Position numbers and translations under genes: made by a program
NCBI GenBank assembly: GCA_016196035.1
Contig: JACPYM010000069.1
Span: 38,112 to 102,111 of the forward strand
Direction: 5' to 3'
Origin: Acidobacteriota bacterium
GTDB lineage: Bacteria; Acidobacteriota; Blastocatellia; RBC074
Length of the DNA stretch: 64,000 bases
Notes under the pieces: generated by a model
Seen by the model: the letters and a program-made list of their open reading frames with translations, nothing else
The model's database searches: none
Told to the model about the DNA's origin: nothing
Part shown: piece after piece, positions 46,825 through 55,487 of the stretch
Position numbering within the stretch: the stretch's first letter is position 1
Layout: each line of letters begins with the position of its first letter

Positions 46825-46926
46825 GCAGGGACGGTACCGCGCGCGTGAGCAAGCGGAGCCTATGCCGTTGCGTCAGTCCGCCGTATTTGATGCGCTGCTT
46901 GCTCACGCGCGCGGTACCGTCCCTGC
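46825..46926. repeat. 30-bp perfect inverted repeat, GGGACGGTACCGCGCGCG family
   Basis: The arms 46825-46854 and 46897-46926 are perfect complements around a 42-nt middle. The core GGGACGGTACCGCGCGCGT recurs in the palindrome at 50462-50559, so these are two copies of one dispersed family. It lies 32 nt past the asnB stop and 54 nt before the next gene. Confidence 0.9.
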
Positions 46927-46980
46927 ACCATCGGCTCCGTAATCGCAAAAACAATTCAACCTCCGGTGAGGAGCTATTTC

Positions 46981-47763
46981 ATGAATCGCAGGCAGGTCTA
47001 TCAAGCGCACGAGCAATACATCAAAGCCGAGGGCTTGGATCAGTTCATCAACTTTGCAGAGAACGCCGACTTTCAGGAATCCGCGTTTGACAATGTGAGC
47101 GGCAAGCTGCGCATTCCGTTGCCGCCCGAACCGGATGATCTGGTGTACCTGCATCAAACCGTGCGCCGCCGCAAGAGCTTCACTGTGCTCGAATTCGGCT
47201 TGGGCTATTCCACCGTCGTGTTGGCCGATGCCTTGCGCAAGAACCAGGCGGATTGGGAACGACTGGCCGAAAAGCCCGACATCAGAAACCGTTTCATGTT
47301 TCAACTCTTCTCGGTGGATGCATCTGAAAGCTGGATCGAAAACATTCAGCAGCGCTTGCCGCACGAGTTGGTTGAGCGCGTGCACATCCAACACAGCACG
47401 GTCGAGATCGGCACCTTCAACGGCCAGCTTTGCCATTACTATCAAAACATTCCCGACGTGGTGGCCGACTTCATCTATCTGGACGGCCCGTCACCCAAGG
47501 ATGTCAAAGGCACGCTCAATGGCCTGAGTTTTCAATGCGACGAACGCACCGTGATGTCGGGCGATTTGTTGCTGATGGAGCCGACGCTGCTGCCCGGCAC
47601 GCTCATCCTGGTGGATGGCCGCACCAACAATGCGCGTTTTCTGGCGCGCAACTTCCAACGCGAATATCTGATCCACTGGGATCGGGACAGGGATTGCACG
47701 ACCTTTGAACTGAACGAAGAGCGGCTGGGAAAATACAATGTGCTCGGCTCGGATTTCATGTGA
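46981..47763 (+). CDS. SAM-methyltransferase-like protein of the glycan locus
   Basis: 260 aa from ATG 46981 behind GGTGAGGAG. The Rossmann-type motif VLEFGLGYSTVVLADAL (~66-82) is the SAM-binding motif I of class I methyltransferases, and FIYLDGPSPKDVKGTLNG (~165) resembles motif IV of FkbM or macrocin O-methyltransferase-like families. The acceptor is unknown. It forms a single-gene unit between a palindrome and the ABC ATPase leader. Confidence 0.65.
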   Translation: MNRRQVYQAHEQYIKAEGLDQFINFAENADFQESAFDNVSGKLRIPLPPEPDDLVYLHQTVRRRKSFTVLEFGLGYSTVVLADALRKNQADWERLAEKPDIRNRFMFQLFSVDASESWIENIQQRLPHELVERVHIQHSTVEIGTFNGQLCHYYQNIPDVVADFIYLDGPSPKDVKGTLNGLSFQCDERTVMSGDLLLMEPTLLPGTLILVDGRTNNARFLARNFQREYLIHWDRDRDCTTFELNEERLGKYNVLGSDFM

Positions 47764-47946
47764 TCGCCGGGCCAACAAAGCATTCGGGGTAGTGGCTCAA
47801 AGGGGAGAGGCCTGGCCGCAGATGAACGCTGAAAACGCGAATCAAACCTGTCAGCCATTCAATTGATCTGCGTAGGCCTGTGTTGATCTGCGGCTTGGCT
47901 CTCCCCATTGTCCCACTACCGCATTCAGTAGTTTCGGAGTTTTACT

Positions 47947-49209
47947 TTGATCATTGCGGAAAAGCTTTCCAAACGGTACCGCCTCGGCGGCAAACAACAA
48001 CGGTACAAAACGCTGCGCGACCAGATTGTCGAACAAACGCGCGCCTCCGTGCAAAAGGTCGGCGCGCTCTTCAGCGGGCGCTCGAAGGCAGCCAGCGCAG
48101 AGGCGAACACCTTTTGGGCGCTCAAAGACGTCTCGTTTGAAATCAAACCCGGCGAAGTCGTCGGCATCGTGGGCCGCAATGGCGCGGGCAAAACGACCTT
48201 GTTGAAACTGCTCTCGCGCATCACCGAACCGACCAGCGGCTGCGCCACGATTCAGGGCCGCATCGGTTCCCTGCTCGAAGTCGGCACCGGCTTTCACAAT
48301 GAGCTTTCGGGCCGCGAGAATATCTATCTGAACGGCACGATCCTGGGCATGAAACGGGCCGAGATCAATCGCAAGCTCGACGAGATCATCGCTTTTGCCG
48401 AAGTGGAAAAATTCATTGATACGCCGGTCAAACATTACTCCAGCGGCATGTACATGCGCTTGGCCTTTTCGGTCGCGGCGCACTTGGAGCCGGAGATTCT
48501 GTTGATTGATGAAGTGCTGGCGGTCGGCGACAGCGTCTTTCAGAAAAAGTGTTTGGGCAAGATGGAAGACATCGGCAAGGCCGGGCGCACGGTGCTCTTT
48601 GTCAGCCACAATCTGGCGGCGGTGCGTTCGCTCTGCAACAAAGGGCTGCTGCTGAAAGAAGGCCAACTGGTCGAGGCGGGCGACATCGGGCGCATCATCG
48701 AGTCGTATTACAAATCGGTCAGCCAGGATGCCGAAACCCAAACCGACACCAGCGCGACGCATTCGCGCTTCGGGCCAGTGACGTTGAACGAATCGCTCAA
48801 ACCGACTCTGCTGCAAGCGGAAGGCTTCGAGGTTTCGACCACGTTGAATATCACCAGCGAAATCGGCGGCTTCACGCTGCACTGCATCCTGGAAGACATG
48901 CACGGCGATCAGGTCTTCCACGTGCGGCAGGAAAGCCCGCAACTCAGCACGCGCAAGCTGACGGCGGGCAAGTACAACATCGAACTGCGCATCCCGCCGC
49001 TCTGGCTCAATCCCGGTTTGTATTCGCTATATTTCAAAGTGCTGTACTGGGGCGATTTCGCTTCGTCGCGGCACGTGTCTGATCGGCTGTTGATTGATGT
49101 CAACGGCGAAAGCAGCGCCACCAATGCGCTGTTGCACCCGCAATCCGACTGGGCGTTCTATCCCTCACCAGAACGCACGCGCCAGCCCAACGTTCTGGCA
49201 GCCCAATAA
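47947..49209 (+). CDS. wzt: ABC exporter ATPase with C-terminal glycan-binding domain (Wzt-like)
   Basis: 420 aa from TTG 47947 (ITG-type start; CGGAG 7-12 nt upstream). The Walker A motif GRNGAGKTTLL is at ~76, the Q-loop region follows, then the polysaccharide-exporter signature HYSSGMYMRLAFSVAAHLEP (~160) and Walker B EILLIDEVLAVGD. Residues ~270-400 form the Wzt C-terminal jelly-roll that recognises the modified end of the chain. It partners the permease at 38.8 kb. The two genes are separated by the sialic-acid-type cassette, which is unusual since wzm and wzt are normally adjacent. The next gene overlaps by 1 nt (TAATG). Confidence 0.94.
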   Translation: MIIAEKLSKRYRLGGKQQRYKTLRDQIVEQTRASVQKVGALFSGRSKAASAEANTFWALKDVSFEIKPGEVVGIVGRNGAGKTTLLKLLSRITEPTSGCATIQGRIGSLLEVGTGFHNELSGRENIYLNGTILGMKRAEINRKLDEIIAFAEVEKFIDTPVKHYSSGMYMRLAFSVAAHLEPEILLIDEVLAVGDSVFQKKCLGKMEDIGKAGRTVLFVSHNLAAVRSLCNKGLLLKEGQLVEAGDIGRIIESYYKSVSQDAETQTDTSATHSRFGPVTLNESLKPTLLQAEGFEVSTTLNITSEIGGFTLHCILEDMHGDQVFHVRQESPQLSTRKLTAGKYNIELRIPPLWLNPGLYSLYFKVLYWGDFASSRHVSDRLLIDVNGESSATNALLHPQSDWAFYPSPERTRQPNVLAAQ

Positions 49210-50423
49210 TGTCACTTTCCCTCAACAGCGAATCGGCTGTTAGGCCGATTCCAACTACCACGTTACAACAGCCTCGTTCGTTGTTGTTTTTTTATGCGAC
49301 ACACGCGATTTCGACGGATGCGCCGACCTCTGTCGCGCGCTCGCTGGGGCTGACCATCGAATGGCTCAACGAACATTATCCCGCTTGGCAAATCGAAGCC
49401 ATTTGTCCGCCCGGCGGCAAGGCGGGCAAAGCGCGCTTTATCAACGCCGATTTAGATGCCGGCGATCAGCGCTGGCTTCGCTTCCGTCGCCTCTTGAATT
49501 GGGTGCATCGCGAAACGCGCTGGGCGCCCAAGGCGGTCAAGCTCGCGGCGCAAGCGCAGCTCAAACCCGATCTGACGATTTGCGTTTCATCGTATGTCGC
49601 GCGGCAGGTGCGGCAACACTTCCCACAAACCAAACTCATTTATTGGGTGCGCAATCTGCCCGCGCCCAGTCAGGAACAAACGGTGTTTGCGGCGCTCAAA
49701 ATCGTGGACGCCGTCGTCGTACCCAGCCGCGCGATTTACCAGGCGATGTGGCAGCTTTACAGCCGGGATGCGTTTCCCGCGCCCGTCTGGATCATTCCCA
49801 ATCGGCTGGATCAACGCCGCTTCCACCCGGCGGAGGCGAACACGCGCCAACAGCAGCGCGCCAAACTGGGCCTGGCCGAAACGGATATTGCCATCGTGCA
49901 CGTCGGCGGCACAGCGGTGCATAAAGGCCGCCACATTGTCGAGCAGGCGCTCAGGCTTTGCCGCGACCTCGGTCGTCGTGTCGTGTTGTTTTCGGCGGGC
50001 GGCAAGCAGCAACCGGCGCGTGCCTTGGGCGCCAATCTTGAATTGGTCGAACTGGGCATGCTCACGCCGGATGCGCTGGCCGATCTTTATCACGCCTGCG
50101 ATTTGGGCGTCGTGCCGAGCCTGTGTTGGGAAAGTTTTTCGCTCGCCACGACTGAAATGATGAGCGCGGGCCTGTGCGTCATCGCGTCGAACACCGGCGG
50201 CATTCCTGAAAATTTGCAAGACCAGCAAAACGGCTGGCTCATTCAAAATCCGAACGAGTTGCGCGAATGGGCGCACGCGCTCGAACAAACCATCACCAAT
50301 ACCGAATTGCGCCAACGGCTGGCTAGCGACGCCAAACAAACGGCGGCGGCGCGATTCGGCCCGGGCAGCACCGAAGTGGATGCGCACTGGCATCAACTGT
50401 TGCAACATCTGCTTGCCCCTTAG
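49209..50423 (+). CDS. Glycosyltransferase family 4
   Basis: 404 aa. GT-B fold. The C-terminal donor domain has IVHVGGTAVHKGRHIVEQAL and the E-x7-E motif in CWESFSLATTEMMSAGLCVI followed by ASNTGGIPE. The N-terminal half starts after a polar leader with LLFFYATHAISTDAPTSVAR. The last base of the wzt stop is the first base of its ATG, so translation is coupled. A retaining nucleotide-sugar transferase is expected; sugar and acceptor are unknown. A long palindrome ends this sub-operon. Confidence 0.88.
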   Translation: MSLSLNSESAVRPIPTTTLQQPRSLLFFYATHAISTDAPTSVARSLGLTIEWLNEHYPAWQIEAICPPGGKAGKARFINADLDAGDQRWLRFRRLLNWVHRETRWAPKAVKLAAQAQLKPDLTICVSSYVARQVRQHFPQTKLIYWVRNLPAPSQEQTVFAALKIVDAVVVPSRAIYQAMWQLYSRDAFPAPVWIIPNRLDQRRFHPAEANTRQQQRAKLGLAETDIAIVHVGGTAVHKGRHIVEQALRLCRDLGRRVVLFSAGGKQQPARALGANLELVELGMLTPDALADLYHACDLGVVPSLCWESFSLATTEMMSAGLCVIASNTGGIPENLQDQQNGWLIQNPNELREWAHALEQTITNTELRQRLASDAKQTAAARFGPGSTEVDAHWHQLLQHLLAP

Positions 50424-50461
50424 AGCGGTTTGCAAATGAATGTATAGGAAAAAGCGTGCTG

Positions 50462-50559
50462 CGGGACGGTACCGCGCGCGTCAGCAAGCGGTGCATCAAC
50501 GTTGGCGGGATGAGCTACAGATCAAGTCTCCGCTTGCTGACGCGCGCGGTACCGTCCCG
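50462..50559. repeat. 30-bp perfect inverted repeat, second copy of the family
   Basis: The arms 50462-50491 and 50530-50559 are perfect complements with a 38-nt middle. They share GGGACGGTACCGCGCGCGT with the copy at 46825-46926, then differ by one compensated base (GTGAGC versus GTCAGC), so both copies keep a perfect stem. It lies 39 nt past the stop of the glycosyltransferase and 54 nt before the next gene. Confidence 0.9.
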
Positions 50560-50612
50560 TACACCGATCTGCAATCCGATCTAAGCTCTGATACCCATCA
50601 ACAATCCTCTCT

Positions 50613-52064
50613 ATGAAAACACTGTTACTCGTTCCCGATAGCGTCGGCATTCGCAACTTCCTGTGCAGCCGCTTCCCGCATTATTTGATCGAAGAGGGCG
50701 AGGTACACGTCTGGCACGCGCTGCCGCCCGCGAGCGTAGCGTTCTTTCAGCAACGTTTCGGCGACAAGCTGCAATGGCAGGCGTTGCCTGATTATCCTGA
50801 GACGCTGATTGAACGCATCTTTCGCCAAGCCAAAGTCTACGCCCAACTGCACGGGCAAAATGATTTCACGCTGCAACTGGCGTTGCGCAATCTGCAAATG
50901 CTGCGCTCGATCAAAGCCCGCTGGATCGGACAGGTCGCGCAACGGCTGGGCAGTTTTGTCCCCGGCACGGCGGGGGCGCTCAAATTGGATCGGCTGCACA
51001 AACGCGCGGCTTTGTGGAATCGGGGCGCGCGCGCCTTTGAAAATTATCTGCGCGAACTGCGGCCCGACATCGTCTTTTGCACCCAGCAGCGCGCACACAA
51101 AGCGGTGCCCGCGTTCTTGAGCGCGCAAAAGCTGGGCATTCCGACCGCGACGTTTATTTACTCCTGGGACAATCTGCCGAAAGGCCGGATGGCCGTGCAT
51201 TCGGATTACTTTCTCGTGTGGAGCGATTACATGAAAAACGAGATGCAGGAGTATTACCCCGACATCACGCCGGAGCGCGTCATCGTCACCGGCACGCCGC
51301 AATTTGAAGGCTATTTCAATCAGGACTGGATCAAACCGCGCGAGGTCTTTTTGCGCGCGTTGGGCGTAGACCCGGCGCGACCCGCGATCTGTTTTTCCGG
51401 CGACGATGTGCTGACCTCGCCGCACGATCCGGTCTTTCTGGCCGATCTCGCCCAAGCCTTGCGCACATTGCCCGAAGCCGGGCGGCCCCAAATCGTCTTT
51501 CGCCGTTCGCCGGTGGATTGGACGCCGCGCTATGACGACACCTTCAAACGTTTCCCTGAAATCATCGTCTCTGATCCGGTTTGGTCAACCAGCGACAGCG
51601 GCGGCGATTGGACGCAGTTCACGCCGACCGAAGACGACATGATCCTGCTCAGCAATCTGGCGCATCACATGGATTTGGTCATCAACTTAGGCTCGACGAT
51701 GGCGATGGATTTTGCCATCACAGGCAAGCCGGCCATCTTCATCGCCTACAATCCGCCCAATAAAAATCCGTACTGGAACGTCGAAGATATTTACCGCATG
51801 CCGCATTTCAAACCCGTGCATGCGCTGCAACCGGTTTACTGGGCCAAGTCGCCGTATGAACTGGCGGGCCTGGTGCAGCGGGCCTTGGCCTTTCCGCAGG
51901 AGAAAGAAGCCGAGCGGCAGGCCTGGCTCAAATCGCACGCCGCACAACCTTTCAGCGAAGCGAGTTGGCGTTGCAGCACGGCGCTCAAACAAATCGCTCA
52001 ACGCAGCAGCGCCGTTAGGTTTGAACCCAAGGGTTATCACGTTGAGACTTCCGCAATAGTTTAA
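50613..52064 (+). CDS. GT-B-like glycan biosynthesis protein
   Basis: 483 aa. The N-terminus MKTLLLVPDSVGIRNFLCSR and RPDIVFCTQQRAHKAVPAFL look like a nucleotide-sugar-dependent GT-B domain. FIYSWDNLPKGRMAVHSDYF and ERVIVTGTPQFEGYFNQ are features shared with CDP-glycerol glycerophosphotransferase-like and UDP-GlcNAc-2-epimerase-like proteins. The C-terminal INLGSTMAMDFAITGKPAIF is the conserved donor-binding region. Exact specificity is unknown. It begins a sub-operon with two glycosyltransferases and an acetyltransferase. Confidence 0.7.
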   Translation: MKTLLLVPDSVGIRNFLCSRFPHYLIEEGEVHVWHALPPASVAFFQQRFGDKLQWQALPDYPETLIERIFRQAKVYAQLHGQNDFTLQLALRNLQMLRSIKARWIGQVAQRLGSFVPGTAGALKLDRLHKRAALWNRGARAFENYLRELRPDIVFCTQQRAHKAVPAFLSAQKLGIPTATFIYSWDNLPKGRMAVHSDYFLVWSDYMKNEMQEYYPDITPERVIVTGTPQFEGYFNQDWIKPREVFLRALGVDPARPAICFSGDDVLTSPHDPVFLADLAQALRTLPEAGRPQIVFRRSPVDWTPRYDDTFKRFPEIIVSDPVWSTSDSGGDWTQFTPTEDDMILLSNLAHHMDLVINLGSTMAMDFAITGKPAIFIAYNPPNKNPYWNVEDIYRMPHFKPVHALQPVYWAKSPYELAGLVQRALAFPQEKEAERQAWLKSHAAQPFSEASWRCSTALKQIAQRSSAVRFEPKGYHVETSAIV

Positions 52065-52079
52065 GTCCTGGTGGCAACG

Positions 52080-53465
52080 ATGAAATTACTGATCACCGCG
52101 AAGTGGCTGAGCTTGGATAAAACATCCGAAGCGATTTGTACGTCGAAGGTCATCAAAGCGCTCGACGCCGCCGGGCACGAAATTCTTTGTTTGACCTCAG
52201 ACCCGGCCTTTGTTGCGCGCACGGACTGGTTCACGCTGCCCTGGCTGGGCGCAGCCCGCGTCTTACACATCAGGCGGTGCGGACAATCACCGCCCGCGTT
52301 AAAGTTGGACAAACTACGCCAGGCTATCGCCGCCAGAGGCGCCCTCGGCGCGCAACTCGCCCGGAAGCTGGATACGGCGCTAGCCTATGCGACCGGCTAT
52401 CGCACGAGCGTGTGGCAGGAAGTCAGCGCATGGCGGCATGCCATTCAAACAGTAGCGCACGCCGAACAACCAGACTGCTTATACATTCGCGGGGCCGGGG
52501 TCGAGCTGGAACCGCATCTGGCGATGCTGGACAGGCCCGTTCCGCAACCTTGGGTGGCGCACTATCACGACCCGTTTCCGATGAGTCGGTTCCCCGAACC
52601 TTATCGTTATGAAGTTCCGCTGCTGGCGCGCCGGCAGGAAGCATTACATCGGAACATTCTACGGCAAGCCGATGCGCTTACGTTTCCCAGCCAACGGCTG
52701 TTGGAATGGGTGTTGCCAACTGAACTGGCCGCAACGCGCGCCAAGGCCGTTGTGATTCCGCATCTGGGGATGGATTTGCCCGGGGATGAAGCTGCAAACG
52801 CGCTTCCCACAGAACTCCAATTGGACGGTTCACAGTTCAACCTTGTCCATGCGGGCACGCTGTTAGGCCCGCGCCTGCCGTGGGCGTTGATTGATGGCTT
52901 TCTCGAATTTCTCAAAGCGGCTCCGGCCAGACAGGCCCAGGCCAGGCTGTGGCTGATCGGCAAAGCAAACAGCGCCCATCTGAAAGACCCGCGCTGGCAA
53001 GCGGCAGCCCAGCACCCCAATATCAAGCTCACTAACCAAAGAATCTTGTATGGCCAATCCATTACCCTCTTACGCGCTGCCACCGCGACGGTCGTGTTGG
53101 AAGCCGAGGCCCAGGAAAGTCCGTTCTTTCCGGCCAAATTGGCAGATTATCTTTGGCATCAAAAACCGATTCTGGCGCTCTCGCCCAAACCTTCTGTTAC
53201 CGCCGACATACTGGGGCGCGACTATCCGCTCATCGTCACACCGGGTGATGCGCGCGGCGTGCAGCAAGCGTTGAATGCTCTCTGGGAAGCCTGGGAAAGC
53301 GCCACATTAAACCGCTTTGTGCTGGGCGCTGAGACGCTCAACGCAATCCACGCTGACACGGTCGTGGCCGAATTAACTCGTCTTTTCACCGCCCTGACAA
53401 CCGGTCAATCCGTCGCTGAGCAAAAGCCCGCAACCGTCAATGCACATCTGCTTCCTTTGCAATGA
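52080..53465 (+). CDS. Glycosyltransferase-like protein (GT4 type, divergent)
   Basis: 461 aa from ATG 52080; GTG 52071 is in frame and possible. The N-terminus MKLLITAKWLSLDKTSEAIC, the PWVAHYHDPFPMSRFPEPYR block and the C-terminal FNLVHAGTLLGPRLPWALID resemble GT4 enzymes. The usual E-x7-E motif is only half present (ESPFFPAKLADYLWHQKPIL), so it is a divergent member. It overlaps the next glycosyltransferase by 26 nt. Confidence 0.75.
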   Translation: MKLLITAKWLSLDKTSEAICTSKVIKALDAAGHEILCLTSDPAFVARTDWFTLPWLGAARVLHIRRCGQSPPALKLDKLRQAIAARGALGAQLARKLDTALAYATGYRTSVWQEVSAWRHAIQTVAHAEQPDCLYIRGAGVELEPHLAMLDRPVPQPWVAHYHDPFPMSRFPEPYRYEVPLLARRQEALHRNILRQADALTFPSQRLLEWVLPTELAATRAKAVVIPHLGMDLPGDEAANALPTELQLDGSQFNLVHAGTLLGPRLPWALIDGFLEFLKAAPARQAQARLWLIGKANSAHLKDPRWQAAAQHPNIKLTNQRILYGQSITLLRAATATVVLEAEAQESPFFPAKLADYLWHQKPILALSPKPSVTADILGRDYPLIVTPGDARGVQQALNALWEAWESATLNRFVLGAETLNAIHADTVVAELTRLFTALTTGQSVAEQKPATVNAHLLPLQ

Positions 53466-54594
53466 GTATCCGCCCGGCAAGCACGGCGGCATCGGCAGCT
53501 TCACGCAAACGCTGGCGCGCGCGTTGGTAGCGCGCGGGCATCAAGTCACCGTCATCGGCTTTTACCCGCCCGACCGGCAGGGCGAAGAGAATGACCAAGG
53601 CGTGCGCGTGCTGCGTCTGGCGCACGCCGCCTTGCCCGGCAGCGGTTTTCTCGCCAACGGCTTAAAGTTGCGCCAGACGCTGAACCAACTGCACCGCGCA
53701 CAGCCGCTTGATATTCTCGAAGGCCCGGAAAACGGCTTGGCGCTCGTGCCCGCGCAATTCCCCGCCACCAAGATTATTCGCATGAATGGCGGTCATCGTT
53801 TTTTTGCCAAGACGCTGGGCAATCCGACTAGCCCATGGCGCAGTTGGTTGGAGAGGCGTTCCTTCGCGCACGCCGATCAACTTTGCGCCGTCAGCAAGTA
53901 TGTCGCCGAAACGACGCGCCAGTTGCTGCAACTCAAGGGGCAGCCCATCGAGATACTGCCCAACCCGGTTGACGTAGAAATGTTTCAACCGCGCCCGAAC
54001 TTGGCCGAAGTGCCGGGCCTCATTCTTTTCGCGGGCACCGTCTGTGAGAAGAAAGGCATTCGCCAGTTAGTGCAAGCCATGCCGCGCATCGTGGCGGCTG
54101 TCCCGCAGGCCCGACTTTGGATTGCCGGGCGCGATTGGCACGACCCGCAGACCGGCGCTTCTTACATTGAAATGCTGCGCCAGCTTATTCCGCCAGAATT
54201 GACCGAGCGCATCGTATTCAAAGGGCCGATTGAACACGCGCTGTTGCCGGAATTGCTGGCCCAGGTTGCCGTCTGCGTCTATCCGTCGCATATGGAAGCG
54301 CTGCCGCTCGCGTGGCTGGAAGGCTTGGCAATGGGCAAGGCTGTGGTTGCCAGCAACACCGGCCCCGGCGCGGAAGTCATCGAAGACCGCGTCTCAGGGC
54401 TGCTGTGCAATCCGCACGAACCGGCCTCCATTGCCGCCGCTGTGATTGAGGCGCTGAAGGATGCGGGCTTGCGCCAGCGGCTAGGCGAACAAGCGCGTCG
54501 GCGCGCGGTCAAGCACTTCTCGATAGATAAGCTGGTCGCGCAAAACGAAGCGTACTATCTGCGCTGGGCGCAAAACGGCGCGACGCATTCATGA
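53440..54594 (+). CDS. Glycosyltransferase family 4
   Basis: 384 aa. It opens MHICFLCNEYPPGKHGGIGS, the typical GT4 acceptor-side loop. The donor domain has LILFAGTVCEKKGIRQLVQA and E-x7-E in MEALPLAWLEGLAMGKAVVA followed by SNTGPGAEVI. A retaining transferase is expected; sugar unknown. It overlaps the preceding gene by 26 nt and the acetyltransferase by 4 nt (ATGA). Confidence 0.92.
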   Translation: MHICFLCNEYPPGKHGGIGSFTQTLARALVARGHQVTVIGFYPPDRQGEENDQGVRVLRLAHAALPGSGFLANGLKLRQTLNQLHRAQPLDILEGPENGLALVPAQFPATKIIRMNGGHRFFAKTLGNPTSPWRSWLERRSFAHADQLCAVSKYVAETTRQLLQLKGQPIEILPNPVDVEMFQPRPNLAEVPGLILFAGTVCEKKGIRQLVQAMPRIVAAVPQARLWIAGRDWHDPQTGASYIEMLRQLIPPELTERIVFKGPIEHALLPELLAQVAVCVYPSHMEALPLAWLEGLAMGKAVVASNTGPGAEVIEDRVSGLLCNPHEPASIAAAVIEALKDAGLRQRLGEQARRRAVKHFSIDKLVAQNEAYYLRWAQNGATHS

Positions 54595-55172
54595 ACTGGC
54601 TCTCCAATTATCAACAAGACCTTGCTCGTTATACGGAATACGCAGGCGGCGGCGCTTTGCTTCAGTTGCTGGCGCAACAGGGGCTGTGGGCGTTGTTGCA
54701 ATACCGGCTGGCGGCGGCTGTTTATCAATCCGGGCTGCCGCGCCTGCTCAAACGCCCGTTGCTGGCGTCAATGACCATCTGGCAAAAGTTGATTGAGATT
54801 TTCACCGGCATCAGTTTGCCTTATACCGCCGTCATCGGCCCCGGTCTTTACATCGGGCATTTCGGCCACATCATTTTGAATGGCAACGCCGTGCTCGGCG
54901 CGCAATGCAATCTCTCGCAGGGCGTCACCATCGGCGTATCAGGCCGGGGCGTGCAACGCGGCGTCCCGCGCATCGGCGCGCGCGTTTACATTGGCGCAAA
55001 CGCCGTCATCGCGGGTCAGCTTACCATCGGCAACGACGTCGTCATCGGCGCGAATACGCTGGTCACGGCGGATGTGCCGGACAATTGCACGGTGGTCGGC
55101 GTGCCGGGCCAAATCGTCAGCCGGAAAGGTTCGCAGGATTATTTATGTCCACAGCAACTAGCCAAACGTTAG
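54591..55172 (+). CDS. Hexapeptide-repeat acetyltransferase (CysE/WcaF type)
   Basis: 193 aa. An N-terminal helical part (~1-75) precedes left-handed beta-helix repeats: GPGLYIGHFGHIILNGNAVL, CNLSQGVTIGVSGRGVQRGV, RIGARVYIGANAVIAGQLTI and GNDVVIGANTLVTADVPDN. The catalytic His is likely that in IGHFGH. Although annotated families call such proteins serine acetyltransferase, its position among glycosyltransferases suggests O-acetylation of a glycan residue. It ends the sub-operon; a long inverted repeat follows. Confidence 0.88.
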   Translation: MNWLSNYQQDLARYTEYAGGGALLQLLAQQGLWALLQYRLAAAVYQSGLPRLLKRPLLASMTIWQKLIEIFTGISLPYTAVIGPGLYIGHFGHIILNGNAVLGAQCNLSQGVTIGVSGRGVQRGVPRIGARVYIGANAVIAGQLTIGNDVVIGANTLVTADVPDNCTVVGVPGQIVSRKGSQDYLCPQQLAKR

Positions 55173-55275
55173 TTCATTGGCAAAAACCCCGGCGGGCCTG
55201 GACAGAATTAGCAAGCTTGCCAACGGGATTCACAGGATAGGTTTGAAAGGCTCAGGCGGTACAGATCATCTTTGT

Positions 55276-55406
55276 AGGACTTACGCAAAAGCCGGAAATT
55301 TGCCACAGAGGCACGGAGTCACAGAGCGAGCGGCAGAGTTTACCGGTCATTCATGACTTTCCTCTGTGACTCCGTGCCTCTGTGGCAATGGTTCTGCGTG
55401 AGTCCT
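55276..55406. repeat. Nested inverted repeat, CCACAGAGGCACGGAG family
   Basis: The inner arms 55300-55326 and 55362-55388 are perfect 27-bp complements containing TTGCCACAGAGGCACGGAGT. The outer arms 55276-55287 and 55395-55406 (AGGACTTACGCA) match at 11 of 12. The middle is 35 nt. It is the main content of the 315-nt gap between the acetyltransferase and the next glycosyltransferase. A related imperfect copy lies at 60376-60492. Confidence 0.88.
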
Positions 55407-55487
55407 GCTTTGAATCCTGTCAATCCGCCCATAAATCCTGTCCATCCTGTCTACATGCCGGATTGGTTTTTTCCACTCATTTAACCG

